A stretch of 64,000 nucleotides of DNA from Aquabacterium commune. GTDB taxonomy: Bacteria; Pseudomonadota; Gammaproteobacteria; Burkholderiales; Burkholderiaceae_C. Below are positions 27,369-37,193 of this stretch, piece after piece. The notes below the pieces were generated by a model. It had not been told where the DNA came from. It saw only the letters and a program-made list of their open reading frames with translations, and searched no databases. Made by a program: the position numbers and the translations under genes. The stretch covers positions 124,001-188,000 of the forward strand of contig NZ_SNXW01000002.1 of assembly GCF_004362855.1 (NCBI RefSeq). Reading direction: 5' to 3'. Position 1 is the stretch's first letter. The number at the start of each line of letters is the position of its first letter.

Positions 27369-30300
27369 ATGGCCGCCCTGCTGTCCGCCCTGCACGCTGC
27401 GCCGGTGATTCGCCAGGCTGAATCGGCGGCTGGGTCCACGCCCGCCTTCCGCAGCGGCCATGACAACGGCCACGACAGCAGCAGCCAGCACACCACCGTG
27501 CAGCGAACGACCGTCCAGCGAACCACCGTGCAACGCGCGGCCATGCGCGTGTCCTCCCCAACCGACACGGCCGAGCGCGAGGCCAGCGACGTGGCACGCC
27601 GCGTGGTGCAGATGCCCACCCCGGCGGTGCACCGGCTGGCGGCCCCTGCATCGTCGGCATCACTGGCCCGCAGCCCTGCCAGCGCCCAGCGCATCGTGGC
27701 GCGCAGCCAGATCGCCAGAGACGGGAGCGGCAGCGTCGGGCCCGCCACGGCCGCGCGCATCCAGGCCAGCCGCGGCGGCGGTCAGGGCCTGTCGGTGCCG
27801 CTGCGCCGCTTCATGGAACCGCGCTTCGGCGCCGACTTCTCCCAGGTGCGCATCCACACCGACGCCCGCGCCCAGCAACTCGCCCGCGGTCTGAGCGCGC
27901 GCGCCTTCACCACCGGGGGCGACATCTTCTTCGGCGCCGGACAGTACCAGCCCGAGACGACCGAGGGCCGCGAGCTGATCGCGCACGAACTCACGCACAC
28001 CGTCCAGCAAGGTGCCGCCTCGCGCCAGACGGGAGGATCTGCGCAGCGGGACATCCAGCGAGACGTCCAGGCCGGCCACATCGCCGAATCGATCACAGCG
28101 CAGCCCGCGGGCCTGGTCCAGCGCCTGGGCCTGTCCGACATCCTCGATGGCCTGGCCGACCTCGCCGCCAACGTGCCGGGCTACACCCTGCTGACGCTGG
28201 TCATCGGGCGCAACCCCATCAACATGCGCGCGGTCGAGCGCAACACCGTCAACCTGCTGCGCGCCTTCATCGGCCTCATCCCTGGCGGCGAGCTGCTCTT
28301 CCAGGTGCTGCAGCGCCAAGGCATCGTCACGCGCATCGCCACCTGGGTCGATGGCCAGACCGCCGCGCTGGGCCTGAACTTCCAGACCGTGCGCGACGCC
28401 TTCACGCGCTTCACCGACTCGCTGAGCTGGAGCGACATCTTCAGCCCCGGCGACGTGTGGCGGCGCGCCCAGGCCATCTTCACGCCCATCGTCTCGCGGG
28501 TCACCGGCTTCGTGGGCGGGCTCATCACCCAGGCCATCACCTGGCTGAAAGAGACCTTCATGGCGCCGCTGTCGGACTTCTGCCGACAGATCCCCGGCTA
28601 CGGCCTGGTGACGGTGCTGCTGGGCCGCGACCCCTTCACCAACGCCCCGGTGCCGCGCACGGCGATGACGGTGGTGCGGGCGTTTGCCGAGTTCATCCCC
28701 GGCGGCACCGAGAAGGTGGACCAGCTCGTGCAGTCCGGCGCGCTCGACCGCGCCTACGCCTGGTTCCAGCAAGAAACCAGCGCGCGCAACCTGACCTGGA
28801 GCCGCGTCACCGGCACCTTCGGCGCGGCCTGGGCCTCGCTGCAGCTCAGCGATGTGATGCACCCCATCGACACGATCACCCGCATCGTCGGCCTGTTCCG
28901 CCCCTTGATGAGCGACCTGATCGGCTTCGCTGGTGCGGCGCTGATGAAGCTGCTGGAGCTGATTTATGAGGCGGCCATGGGCGCGGGCGGTCGGCGCATC
29001 CTGGCCATCCTGATGCGGGCGCGCGCCACCTTCGTCACCATCATCCGCAACCCGGTGGGCTTCCTGCGCAACCTGATGGGCGCCATCGGCCAGGGCATCC
29101 GCCAGTTCATGGGCAACATCCTCACCCACCTGCGCGACGGTGTCATCCGCTGGCTGACCGGCCCGGTGGCCGCGGCCGGCGTGCAAGTGCCCGAGCGCTG
29201 GGACCTGCAGGGCATCGTCGGCTTCGTGCTGCAGATCCTGGGCTTGAGCTGGCAGCGCGTGCGCGGCAAGCTGGTCGCGCTCATCGGCGAGCCGGCCATG
29301 GCCACGATGGAGCGCGGGCTGCAGTTCATCCGCGATGTCCGCGACCGCGGCCTGGTGGCCACCTTGCGCGAGCGCGTCAGCGAGTTCTTCGGCAACCTGC
29401 GCGAATCGGCCCTGGGCGCCATCCGCAGCTTCATCCAGCAGCGCCTGGTGCAGGCCGGCATCCAGCAGTTGCTGTCGCTGCTCAGCCCGGTGGGGGCCAT
29501 CGTCCAGGCCATCATCAAGACCTACACCACCGTCCAGTTCTTCGTCCAGAAGATCAACCAGATCCTGGACCTGGTGGAGGCCATCGTGGACTCGATCTCG
29601 GCCATCGCCTCGGGCGCGGTCAGCGCGGCGGCCAACTTCGTCGAGCGCACCATGGCGCGCACCATCCCCGTCATCCTCGACTTCCTGGCGCGCTTCATCG
29701 GCCTGGGCGATGTCGGCGCGCAGGTGCAGACCACCATCCGCAACCTGCAGGGCTCGGTGGACCGCATGCTGGACCGGGCGGTGGCGTGGATCCGGCGGCA
29801 GGCCGGCAACCTGGCCAGCCGCGTGCTGGGTGGCGACCCCAGCCGGCCACCGGCCGAACGCGTGCGTCTGGCCGTGGCCGAGGGCAAGCAAGCCTTGCAG
29901 CGCTTCGGTGGCCAGCGCGTGGGGGCGCTGGTGTTGCGCCCACTGCTGGCGGCCATCCGCGTGCGCCATGGGCTGACGCAACTGGACGTCGTGGCCCGAG
30001 GCAACACCTGGGCCGTGCGAGGCGTCATCAACCCCACGTTCGAAGACGGCACCAACGTCCTGGTCATCCCGGAGGGCAACGCCAACGAATGGCCCACGGG
30101 CTCGGCCGTGGACCCGATCCCCATCAAATGGTTCAAGTCACGCGACAGCCTCTACCCCACGCTGAAGCTGCGCAACGGCGCCGACCGCACGCCGCGCCAG
30201 GGCATCCGCCTGCCGGCCATCGACCGCACCGAAGAACGCCTGCTGCAGGTCGAAGACGCCAACTTCATGGCCGTGGGCGACAAGATCCGCCGCCAGCCTC

Positions 30301-30695
30301 GGGGCAGCGAAGGCGTGAAGGCGCAGGTGCGCAACCACATCGAAAAACTCCGCGCGCTCAGCCCGAGCGACCCGCAGCACATCAGCTTCACCGGCCAGAA
30401 CGACTACGCCATCGACCACGTCCGCGACCTGACCTGGCGCGGCAACGACGACCTGGGCAACCTGTGGCCGCTGGCCACCCACAAGAACAGCGCCATCAAC
30501 GCGTCGCACAACCAGCGCGTGCGGGTGCGCGAGGGCAACACCGTGCGCACCAACGCCGTGTCCACCTTCCCGGACCGCTACTTCATCATCAAGAAGATCA
30601 CCACCTCCGTGCCCAGCTCATCGAGCGACCACGGCAGCTCGAACGACCACCCCATCAACAGCGGGGAAGGTGACATCCCCAAGCGATCGACATGA
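27369..30695 (+). CDS. DUF4157 eCIS cargo protein: HExxH domain, duplicated helical module, nuclease-like C terminus
   Basis: An 1108-aa multidomain protein starting 2 nt after the ATPase stop. Residues about 135-220 are the DUF4157 (eCIS core) domain: VPLRRFMEPRFGADFSQVRI, then the zinc-protease motif HELTH at about 206-210. Residues about 268-375 and 407-515 are two copies of one module, each starting (V/I)PGY and containing an IPGG turn. Long amphipathic helical segments follow up to about 880. The C terminus (about 1011-1035: AIDHVRDLTWRGNDDLGNLW, then Asn-rich) resembles HNH/His-Me-finger toxin ends. DUF4157 marks eCIS-loaded cargo, so this is probably the injected effector. Nuclease function is inferred, not shown. 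Confidence 0.82.
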   Translation: MAALLSALHAAPVIRQAESAAGSTPAFRSGHDNGHDSSSQHTTVQRTTVQRTTVQRAAMRVSSPTDTAEREASDVARRVVQMPTPAVHRLAAPASSASLARSPASAQRIVARSQIARDGSGSVGPATAARIQASRGGGQGLSVPLRRFMEPRFGADFSQVRIHTDARAQQLARGLSARAFTTGGDIFFGAGQYQPETTEGRELIAHELTHTVQQGAASRQTGGSAQRDIQRDVQAGHIAESITAQPAGLVQRLGLSDILDGLADLAANVPGYTLLTLVIGRNPINMRAVERNTVNLLRAFIGLIPGGELLFQVLQRQGIVTRIATWVDGQTAALGLNFQTVRDAFTRFTDSLSWSDIFSPGDVWRRAQAIFTPIVSRVTGFVGGLITQAITWLKETFMAPLSDFCRQIPGYGLVTVLLGRDPFTNAPVPRTAMTVVRAFAEFIPGGTEKVDQLVQSGALDRAYAWFQQETSARNLTWSRVTGTFGAAWASLQLSDVMHPIDTITRIVGLFRPLMSDLIGFAGAALMKLLELIYEAAMGAGGRRILAILMRARATFVTIIRNPVGFLRNLMGAIGQGIRQFMGNILTHLRDGVIRWLTGPVAAAGVQVPERWDLQGIVGFVLQILGLSWQRVRGKLVALIGEPAMATMERGLQFIRDVRDRGLVATLRERVSEFFGNLRESALGAIRSFIQQRLVQAGIQQLLSLLSPVGAIVQAIIKTYTTVQFFVQKINQILDLVEAIVDSISAIASGAVSAAANFVERTMARTIPVILDFLARFIGLGDVGAQVQTTIRNLQGSVDRMLDRAVAWIRRQAGNLASRVLGGDPSRPPAERVRLAVAEGKQALQRFGGQRVGALVLRPLLAAIRVRHGLTQLDVVARGNTWAVRGVINPTFEDGTNVLVIPEGNANEWPTGSAVDPIPIKWFKSRDSLYPTLKLRNGADRTPRQGIRLPAIDRTEERLLQVEDANFMAVGDKIRRQPRGSEGVKAQVRNHIEKLRALSPSDPQHISFTGQNDYAIDHVRDLTWRGNDDLGNLWPLATHKNSAINASHNQRVRVREGNTVRTNAVSTFPDRYFIIKKITTSVPSSSSDHGSSNDHPINSGEGDIPKRST
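27493..27537 (+). repeat. 15-nt in-frame repeat near the N terminus of the DUF4157 protein
   Basis: Three imperfect copies of a 15-mer encoding Thr-Thr-Val-Gln-Arg, in the disordered leader ahead of the DUF4157 domain. The spacing preserves the reading frame. Confidence 0.7.
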
Positions 30696-33600
30696 ACATC
30701 GCCAACCCGCTGCCGGCCCCCATGGCTGAACCAGCCCCCACGCTGGTCCTCAGCGGCTTCGAAGGGCGCCACCGCGGCGCCACCCTCGTCGTCTGCGGCT
30801 GCGGCACCTCGCTCACCGCGGAGGTGGCCGAACAAGCCGCGCGGCACGGCTGGGTCACCATCGGCGTCAACGACGTGGGCCGCCTGTTCACGCCCGACTA
30901 CCTGGTGGTGCTCAACCCGCCGCGCCAGTTCCGCGGCGACCGTTTCACACACGTGCGCAACGCACAGGCACGCGCCCTGTTCACGCAGCTTTCGCCGCAG
31001 GTGCTGGGCCCGGTGAACGCGCCGCTGGTGCAGATCACACTGGGCGCCAACGGGGGCACCGAGATCGGCCACGACGGCAGCCTGCCGCACACGCAGAATT
31101 CGCCCTACGTGGCGGTGTGCCTGGCCGTGCTGATGGGCGCCAAACGCATCGGCCTGATCGGGGTGGACTTCACCGAGCACCACTTCTTCGCGCGCAGCGG
31201 CAGGCACCCCTTGAGCGCCCGCCTCGCCCGCATCGACCAGGAGTACGGCGCGCTGGCGCAAGCGCTGACCGCACGCGGCGTTGCGCTCGTCAACCTCAGC
31301 CCGGTGAGCCGGCTGCACAGCCTGCCGCGCCTGAGCCTGAGCGACTTCGCTGGCACAGCGGCCACCCTCGCGGTGCCCACCGCCGCCCATGACCCTGCAC
31401 CTCACGTCACACCTCACGCCACACCTCACGCCACACCGAACATCGCCCCCCGCCCACGCCGCGTCTTCGTCGTCAACCACCGCTTCCTGACCTGTGGCGA
31501 GGTTTTCACCGATGGCCTGCGGCACGCCGCGCAAGCCTTGGGGCTGGCCCACGCCGACGCCAACTGGGACGACCCTCGCCTGCCCGAGAAGGTCGCGGCC
31601 TTCCAGCCCGACCTGCTGCTGGTGGTGCACGGGCGGCGCTTCGTGCAGCGCTGGGGGGAGCGCTGGGTCCATCGGTTTGGCAAAGCACACAGCGCCCCCT
31701 GGCACAGCGCCGTCTGGCTGGTCGATGAACCCTACGAGGTGGACGACACGGCCAGCTGGTCGCAGCACTTCGACACCGTCTTCGTCAACGACCCGGTCAC
31801 GCTGCCACGCCACCAGAACGCCCACGCCCTGCCCATGGCCTTCGACCCGGTGCACTGCCACGAGGTGCTTGGGCCCCGGCGCCACCGCGTCGGCTTCATC
31901 GGCGGCAGCAACCCCACGCGCGAGCGCATGCTGCTGCGCCTGGCCGATGCCGGCCTGCTGAGTTACGTGGTCGGCGGCCCGTGGCGCTCGCCCGTGCTGC
32001 AGCGCCTGTGCCTGGCCAAGCACGTGCCGCACGCGCAGACGGCGGCGCTCTACCAACAGACCGACATCGTCGTCAACGTCTTCCGCGACCAGCACCACTT
32101 CAACGCGCAGGGGCTGGCTGGGCAGTCGCTCAACCCCCGCGTGGTCGAGGCCCTGGCCTGTGGCGCGCTGGTGGTGTCCGAGCCGCGCAGCGAACTGCTG
32201 CAGCACTTCCCCGAGTTGCCCGTGTTCGATGGCGATGAGGCCCTGGTGGCCACGGTGCAGCGCCTCTTGACCGACCGTGCTGAACACGAGCGCGTGCTGG
32301 CCGCCTGCCGCGCCCGGCTGACCCAGCACCGCTACCAGGACCGCCTGCAGGAGGCGCTGCGCGTGACGCTGGGAACCGAACACACCACAGGAGCCCCAGC
32401 GCCACACCCTTCCCTCCCAGCGGCTCCCTCAACCGATCCCTCAGCTGCCCCATCAACCGCTCCCATGCGCCCCGCCCTTCGCCGCCCCCCTGCCGTCCGG
32501 CCCGCCCTGCCCGACCTCTCCAGCCGCACCCGCGTGGCGCTGAACCTGCAGCCCCTGGTGGCCGCCCCCAAGCGCCACCTGCTCTACCACCTGTGGCCGG
32601 TGCGGGGCAGCACCTGGCGCTGGAACGTCGAACAGCTGCTGCAGCGCATCGACCTCTTCAACGGGCGGCGCATCGTGGCCATCGTCAGCGACGAGCGCAC
32701 CGAAGACATGGCCGTGGTGCGCGCGGCCTTCGCCGGCCACGGCGTCAGCTTCATCGAAGGGCCCAACAGCGCGCACGGCGAGTCCGACACCTTCCCCCTG
32801 ATGCTGGCCGAGCTGGCCCGCGAGCACCCGGACGACCTCGGCTTTTACGCCCACGCCAAAGGCGTGAAGTACGAGCCGCAGTGCCCGCCTGCCGTGCGCC
32901 GCTGGGCCGAGGTGCAGTACGCCGTCTCGCTCGACCGCTGGCCCGAAGTGCGCACCCACCTGGAACGCCACGCCATGACCGGCCTGCTGCGCCGCATGGG
33001 CCGCTACGCCAACCACGGCCATGTGGGCGACTGGCACTACAGCGGCACCTTCTTCTGGTTCCGCCACGACGCCGTCTTCCGCCGCGCCTGGCAGGACGTG
33101 CCGCGCTTTTACGGTGGCGTCGAAGCCTGGCCCGGCATGCTGTTCGCTGCGCCAGAAACCAGCTGCCTGCTGCTCGATGGCCTGAGCGAACGCCTGCGCG
33201 ACCTGCCCTACCACGAGCGCTTCTGGCAGCAGCGCGGCAACCCGGCTTTCGCCCAGTGGCAGCGCGCCAAACAGGCCTTGCCCCCGCCCCCCGACCTGCT
33301 GCACCCGGCCCCTTTCGACGGCGAGGCATCGCCCCGGCTGGAGCAACGCCCCGAAGAATTCGCCTGGTGGCTGGACCAGCTCTTCGACAGCGGTGCGCAG
33401 CGCCTGCTGGTGGTGGCGCCCGCACACGACGGCGTGGCCGCCCATGTGCGCCGCGCCGCGGCCCGGCGCGGTCGCGCCATCGAGGTGCTGCACCTGCCCC
33501 GCGCCGACGCCCTGCCCGCGGGCGACCGCATCGATGCCGCCTTCATCGACGGCGACCACAGCTACGCGGCCTGCCGCCGGGACGCCGATGCCGCCCTGGC

Positions 33601-33781
33601 CGCCGGCGCCCGCCTGCTGGCGCTGCACGACATCGTCGATTCGGACTGGCACGCCGCCTCGCGCTGCTGCGTCAGCCGCGTCTGGGCCGAATTGACCGCG
33701 CAGCACCCGCAAGCCCAGGCGCGCATGGGCCCCGATTGGGGGGGCATCGGGCTCATCGCGGTGCCAGCCGCCGAGCTCTGA
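30692..33781 (+). CDS. Four-module glycosyltransferase/methyltransferase-like protein
   Basis: A 1029-aa protein whose ATG overlaps the stop of the DUF4157 cargo gene. Module 1 (about 25-220; [37 protein letters not shown]) resembles DUF115/Maf-type sugar-transfer proteins. Module 2 (about 253-566) resembles CgeB-type glycosyltransferases ([35 protein letters not shown]). Module 3 (about 613-866; [25 protein letters not shown]) looks like a further transferase domain of unknown specificity. Module 4 (about 883-1029; [27 protein letters not shown]) resembles a class I methyltransferase. Linkers are Pro/Ala/Thr-rich with a 12-nt repeat. Coupling suggests it modifies the particle or its cargo, but independent surface-glycan synthesis is possible. 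Confidence 0.7.
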   Translation: MNIANPLPAPMAEPAPTLVLSGFEGRHRGATLVVCGCGTSLTAEVAEQAARHGWVTIGVNDVGRLFTPDYLVVLNPPRQFRGDRFTHVRNAQARALFTQLSPQVLGPVNAPLVQITLGANGGTEIGHDGSLPHTQNSPYVAVCLAVLMGAKRIGLIGVDFTEHHFFARSGRHPLSARLARIDQEYGALAQALTARGVALVNLSPVSRLHSLPRLSLSDFAGTAATLAVPTAAHDPAPHVTPHATPHATPNIAPRPRRVFVVNHRFLTCGEVFTDGLRHAAQALGLAHADANWDDPRLPEKVAAFQPDLLLVVHGRRFVQRWGERWVHRFGKAHSAPWHSAVWLVDEPYEVDDTASWSQHFDTVFVNDPVTLPRHQNAHALPMAFDPVHCHEVLGPRRHRVGFIGGSNPTRERMLLRLADAGLLSYVVGGPWRSPVLQRLCLAKHVPHAQTAALYQQTDIVVNVFRDQHHFNAQGLAGQSLNPRVVEALACGALVVSEPRSELLQHFPELPVFDGDEALVATVQRLLTDRAEHERVLAACRARLTQHRYQDRLQEALRVTLGTEHTTGAPAPHPSLPAAPSTDPSAAPSTAPMRPALRRPPAVRPALPDLSSRTRVALNLQPLVAAPKRHLLYHLWPVRGSTWRWNVEQLLQRIDLFNGRRIVAIVSDERTEDMAVVRAAFAGHGVSFIEGPNSAHGESDTFPLMLAELAREHPDDLGFYAHAKGVKYEPQCPPAVRRWAEVQYAVSLDRWPEVRTHLERHAMTGLLRRMGRYANHGHVGDWHYSGTFFWFRHDAVFRRAWQDVPRFYGGVEAWPGMLFAAPETSCLLLDGLSERLRDLPYHERFWQQRGNPAFAQWQRAKQALPPPPDLLHPAPFDGEASPRLEQRPEEFAWWLDQLFDSGAQRLLVVAPAHDGVAAHVRRAAARRGRAIEVLHLPRADALPAGDRIDAAFIDGDHSYAACRRDADAALAAGARLLALHDIVDSDWHAASRCCVSRVWAELTAQHPQAQARMGPDWGGIGLIAVPAAEL
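31399..31437 (+). repeat. 12-nt in-frame tandem repeat in the glycosyltransferase linker
   Basis: Three copies of CCTCACGCCACA (one with a single change) encoding Pro-His-Ala/Val-Thr between modules 1 and 2. Confidence 0.75.
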
Positions 33782-34081
33782 ACCTTGTGCGCCGAGCGCC
33801 GAGCTCGGCGTGTGCAGCAAAAAGGTGCATGCACGGAGCTCTGAGCTCCGCACGCCGAGTTCTGAGCTCGGCACGCGGTGCAAAAAGGTGCGCGCGCCGA
33901 GCTTGGATCTCCGTGCACCGAGCTTTTTGCTCGGCTCACGCACCTTTCAAGTGCACTCACCGAGCTCTGAGCGCCGTGCGCCGAGTTCAGCGCTCGGTGC
34001 ATGCACCTGGGAGGTGCGCGCATGCAGCTTGAAGCTCGGTGGGTGCAGTTCGGCGCACCATCGACGAAGCTCAGCGCTGCG
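33767..34081 (+). repeat. 21-nt tandem hairpin array (15 units, 63-nt higher-order period)
   Basis: Fifteen consecutive 21-nt units can be laid out without gaps. Type A units approximate TGCGCCGAGCTCTGAGCTCGG and are self-complementary (for example perfect palindrome 33797-33810, 7-bp hairpin 33834-33850, 6-bp hairpin 33918-33934). Every third unit is type B with the core GCAAAAAGGTGC or GCACCTGGGAGGTGC, giving an A-A-B period of 63 nt repeated four times (33767-34018), after which units degrade. The array begins inside the last codons and stop of the glycosyltransferase gene and ends 31 nt before the 2Fe-2S subunit gene. It fills the intergenic region, for which no other element is seen. Confidence 0.9.
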
Positions 34082-34112
34082 CTTCGCCACACAGCCGTCG
34101 TATGCTCCGCGC

Positions 34113-34601
34113 ATGCGACACCGCCTGAACATCAACGGCCAGGACCGCGAGGTCAACGTCCTCGGAGACACCCCGCTGCTGTGGGTGCTGCGCGATGCCC
34201 TCGACCTGGTCGGCACGAAGTACGGTTGCGGCATCGGCCAGTGCGGCGCCTGCACCGTGCATGTGGACGGCCAGCCGACACGCGCCTGCCAGCTGCCCGT
34301 GAGCGCGGTGGGCGCCCGCGCCATCACCACCATCGAAGGCCTGAGCCCCGTCGCGGGCCAGCCCGCCCACCCCGTGCAGCAAGCCTGGATGCGCCTGGAC
34401 GTGCCGCAATGCGGCTACTGCCAGGCCGGCCAGATCATGGCCGCCGCCGCCCTCTTGCGCGACACCCCCCAGCCCACAGACGCCGACATCGACGCGGCCC
34501 TGGGCGGCCACCTCTGCCGCTGCGGCGCCTACCTGCGCATCCGCGCGGCGGTGCATCTGGCGGCAAAGATGGCTGCAAAGATGGCGCCCACCCCCCCATG
34601 A
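34113..34601 (+). CDS. iorA: 2Fe-2S subunit of an isoquinoline 1-oxidoreductase-type molybdenum hydroxylase
   Basis: A 162-aa electron-transfer subunit. It has the plant-type ferredoxin cluster motif [17 protein letters not shown] (about residues 36-52) and the second 2Fe-2S cluster helix motif [11 protein letters not shown] (about 98-108) with [12 protein letters not shown] further on, both complete. The ATG at 34113 gives the normal family length; open reading continues upstream through the 21-nt repeat array but is not homologous. It overlaps the large-subunit gene (ATGA). It passes electrons from the Mo-pterin site to an external acceptor. Confidence 0.9.
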   Translation: MRHRLNINGQDREVNVLGDTPLLWVLRDALDLVGTKYGCGIGQCGACTVHVDGQPTRACQLPVSAVGARAITTIEGLSPVAGQPAHPVQQAWMRLDVPQCGYCQAGQIMAAAALLRDTPQPTDADIDAALGGHLCRCGAYLRIRAAVHLAAKMAAKMAPTPP

Positions 34602-36952
34602 GCGCACGCCGCCAGTTCCTCCAGCACAGCGCCCTGCTGGGCAGTGGCCTGGCCCTGGCCTGCTTCCTGCCCACCCGCGGCGACACCCTGCCGCGCGTGC
34701 GCAAGCCCGTGCCCGCGCCCCTGCCCCCCGGCGCCGGGCCCGGCTTGCAGCCCCATGTGCTGCTGCGCATCGACACCCAGGGCCACATCACCCTGGTCTC
34801 CAAGCTGCCCGAGATGGGCCAGGGCGTGAAGACCTCGCTGCCCATGCTGATCGCCGAAGAGCTCGAAGCCGACTGGCGCGCCGTGCAGGTGGTCCAGGCC
34901 GATTTCGACGCGGCTTACGGCCCGCAAACCGCCGGCGGCTCCCAATCGGTGCCGCAGCACTTCGACGCCTTCCTGCGCCTGGGCGCCATGGCCCGCACCG
35001 TGCTGCTGCAAGCCGCGGCCGACACCTGGCAGGTGCCCGTGTCGGCCTGCCACGCCAAGCTCAGTGTGGTCCACCACGCACCATCGGGCCGACAACTGCG
35101 CTACGGCGAACTGGCCGCCCGGGCCGACCAGCTGCCCCTGCCCGATGCGGCCAGCGTGGTGCTCAAGCCCGCTGCCGCGCGCAGCCTGCTGGGCACGCGC
35201 GTGCCCGGTGTGGACAACGCCGCCATCGTCACCGGGCAGCGCCTCTTTGGCATCGACATCGCCCTGCCCGGCATGCTGCACGCCTGCTGCGTCAAGGCCC
35301 CGGCTTTCGGCGCCCGCGTGCGCCAGGCCAACCTCGACGAGGTCAAGCGCCAGCCCGGTGTGCGCGACGCCTTCGTCATCGACCAGGAGGCTGCGGGGCA
35401 AGACCTGCAGGGCCTCATGCCCGGCGTGGCCATCGTGGCCGAATCGACCTGGGCGGCGCAGCGCGCGCGCCGCGCCTTGCGCGTCGTCTGGGACGAAGGC
35501 CCGCACCTGGCCGTCACCCGCGAACACTGGCCAGAGCACCTGCGCCAGGCCCAGGCCTGGTTCGATGACGCGTCTGCGGCGTCTGCGACAACCACCGCCC
35601 ACACCGTGCGCCGCGATGGCGATGTGGCCCAGGCCCTGGCCCAGGCCGCCCACCGCGCCGAGGCCACCTACCAGCACCCCTTCCTGCCCCACGCCACGCT
35701 GGAGCCCCAGAACGCCACCGCCTGGTGGCAAGGTGGGCGCATCGAACTCTGGGCGCCCACCCAGCACCCCGCGGGCGGCGTCAACCGCGTGGCCCGGCTG
35801 CTGGGCATCGCCCCGCGCAAGGTGACGCTGCACCTCACCCGTTGCGGCGGCGGCTTTGGCCGGCGCCTGGGTGCCGACTACCTGCTGGAGGCCGCGGCCA
35901 TCGCCCGCCGGGTGAACGCGCCCGTCAAGCTGACCTGGAGCCGCGAAGACGACACCCAGCACGACCACTACCGCGCCGGCGGCATGCACCGGCTGCGTGG
36001 CGGTGTCGATGCCCAAGGCCGCCTCATCGCCTGGGAGCAACGCGCCGTGGGCTTTGCCAACCCGGCACAGCGCGATGGCAGCGGCCCGCTGGAGCCCGGC
36101 CCCGGCACCTTGCTGGGCGGCGACGAATTCCCCGCAGGCCTCGTGCCCCACGGCCTGTGGCTGCAGCACACGCGGGCCACCGGCGTGCCCCTGGGCGCCT
36201 GGCGCTCCCCCGGCAGCAATGTGTTCGCCTGGGTCAGCCAGAGCTTCCTGGACGAACTCGCCCACGCGGCCGGCCAGGACCCTTTGGCCTTCCGCCTGGG
36301 CCTGCTGAAAGGCACCAGCAACAGCACCAGCAACAGTGCCCACGCCCAACGCCAACGCACCGTGCTGCAAACCGCCGCACAGGCGGCCGGGTGGGGCACA
36401 GCCCTGCCCACTGCACCCGGCCTGCGCCGGGGCCGAGGCATCGCCAGCCACAGCAGCCAGGGTGGCCACGCGGCCATGGTCGTGGACATCACTGTGGATG
36501 CCGAAGGCCAACTGCGTGTGGACCGCGTCGTGGCCGCCGTCGATGTCGGCGCGCAGATCGTCAACCTCAGCGGTGCCGAGCAGCAAGTGCAAGGCGCCGT
36601 GGTCGATGGGCTCAGCGCGCTGTGGCACCAAGGGCTGGACATCGACGCCGGCCGCATCGTGCAAAGCAACTTCCACGACCTGCGCCTGCTGCGCCTGCCC
36701 GAAGCGCCCGCCCGCATCGACGTGCACTTCGTGCGCAGCCAGCACCCCAGCACCGGCCTGGGCGAGCCGGCCCTGCCCCCCGTGGCACCGGCCGTTTGCA
36801 ACGCCATCTTCGCCGCCACCGGCGTGCGCATCCGCGACTGGCCCCTGGCACGCACCTCGCTGATTGGATGTGGGAATCCACATCGCGCGCCACCCCTCGC
36901 TTCGTCAAGCTCAAGCCCCTGGGTGATGGCTTCATCGCGCTGGTGCCGCTGA
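34598..36952 (+). CDS. iorB: Molybdopterin-binding subunit, isoquinoline 1-oxidoreductase beta type, with abnormal C-terminal tail
   Basis: A 784-aa large subunit of the xanthine-oxidase superfamily. The N terminus [20 protein letters not shown] is a twin-arginine signal, pointing to periplasmic location. Cofactor-binding regions include [27 protein letters not shown] and the late [15 protein letters not shown] motif. The substrate need not be isoquinoline; aldehydes and N-heterocycles are both handled by this group. The last about 29 residues (after [12 protein letters not shown]) are Ser-rich and unlike the family. They are read from sequence that in another frame resembles DctA, so the native stop may have been lost. 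Confidence 0.88.
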   Translation: MSARRQFLQHSALLGSGLALACFLPTRGDTLPRVRKPVPAPLPPGAGPGLQPHVLLRIDTQGHITLVSKLPEMGQGVKTSLPMLIAEELEADWRAVQVVQADFDAAYGPQTAGGSQSVPQHFDAFLRLGAMARTVLLQAAADTWQVPVSACHAKLSVVHHAPSGRQLRYGELAARADQLPLPDAASVVLKPAAARSLLGTRVPGVDNAAIVTGQRLFGIDIALPGMLHACCVKAPAFGARVRQANLDEVKRQPGVRDAFVIDQEAAGQDLQGLMPGVAIVAESTWAAQRARRALRVVWDEGPHLAVTREHWPEHLRQAQAWFDDASAASATTTAHTVRRDGDVAQALAQAAHRAEATYQHPFLPHATLEPQNATAWWQGGRIELWAPTQHPAGGVNRVARLLGIAPRKVTLHLTRCGGGFGRRLGADYLLEAAAIARRVNAPVKLTWSREDDTQHDHYRAGGMHRLRGGVDAQGRLIAWEQRAVGFANPAQRDGSGPLEPGPGTLLGGDEFPAGLVPHGLWLQHTRATGVPLGAWRSPGSNVFAWVSQSFLDELAHAAGQDPLAFRLGLLKGTSNSTSNSAHAQRQRTVLQTAAQAAGWGTALPTAPGLRRGRGIASHSSQGGHAAMVVDITVDAEGQLRVDRVVAAVDVGAQIVNLSGAEQQVQGAVVDGLSALWHQGLDIDAGRIVQSNFHDLRLLRLPEAPARIDVHFVRSQHPSTGLGEPALPPVAPAVCNAIFAATGVRIRDWPLARTSLIGCGNPHRAPPLASSSSSPWVMASSRWCR

Positions 36953-36954
36953 TG
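36901..36954 (+). pseudogene. Possible dctA (C4-dicarboxylate transporter) fragment
   Basis: In the +1 frame this reads [18 protein letters not shown], very like the conserved DctA/SLC1-family motif [16 protein letters not shown]. Neither side continues the transporter, so it would be an 18-residue remnant. It overlaps the abnormal C-terminal tail of the molybdopterin subunit in a different frame. A short match can be fortuitous. Confidence 0.35.
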
Positions 36955-37193
36955 AACAAGCTGGAGCGCCCCAGGCATCGCCCTGGCCGCGCACCGTGCG
37001 GATGGGGTCTGCCGACAGCCAGGCCCTCGACACCGGCATGCCCCCAACAAGCCTTCACGCAATGGGCACATCGCGCCTCCGATCAGACGAGGGGGAATGA
37101 GCGTCATACCCGGAAAATGCACGCTTCGTGAGGGACAGCAAAGTGTAAGCTTCCGTGACAGTCGGATGCCTTGACTGATGTTGTTGGGCAACC
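36953..37193. other. Intergenic region before the MshQ-like gene
   Basis: 241 nt without a convincing gene. It holds the end of the possible dctA remnant and a TTGACT hexamer at 37171-37176 that is too close to the ATG at 37194 to serve as its -35, but which would fit a transcript using the downstream ATG at 37242. No ribosome site or terminator stands out. Confidence 0.45.

Noticed and set aside
33767..34081. CRISPR array.
   Set aside because: Units are contiguous 21-mers without unique spacers, and no cas genes are present.
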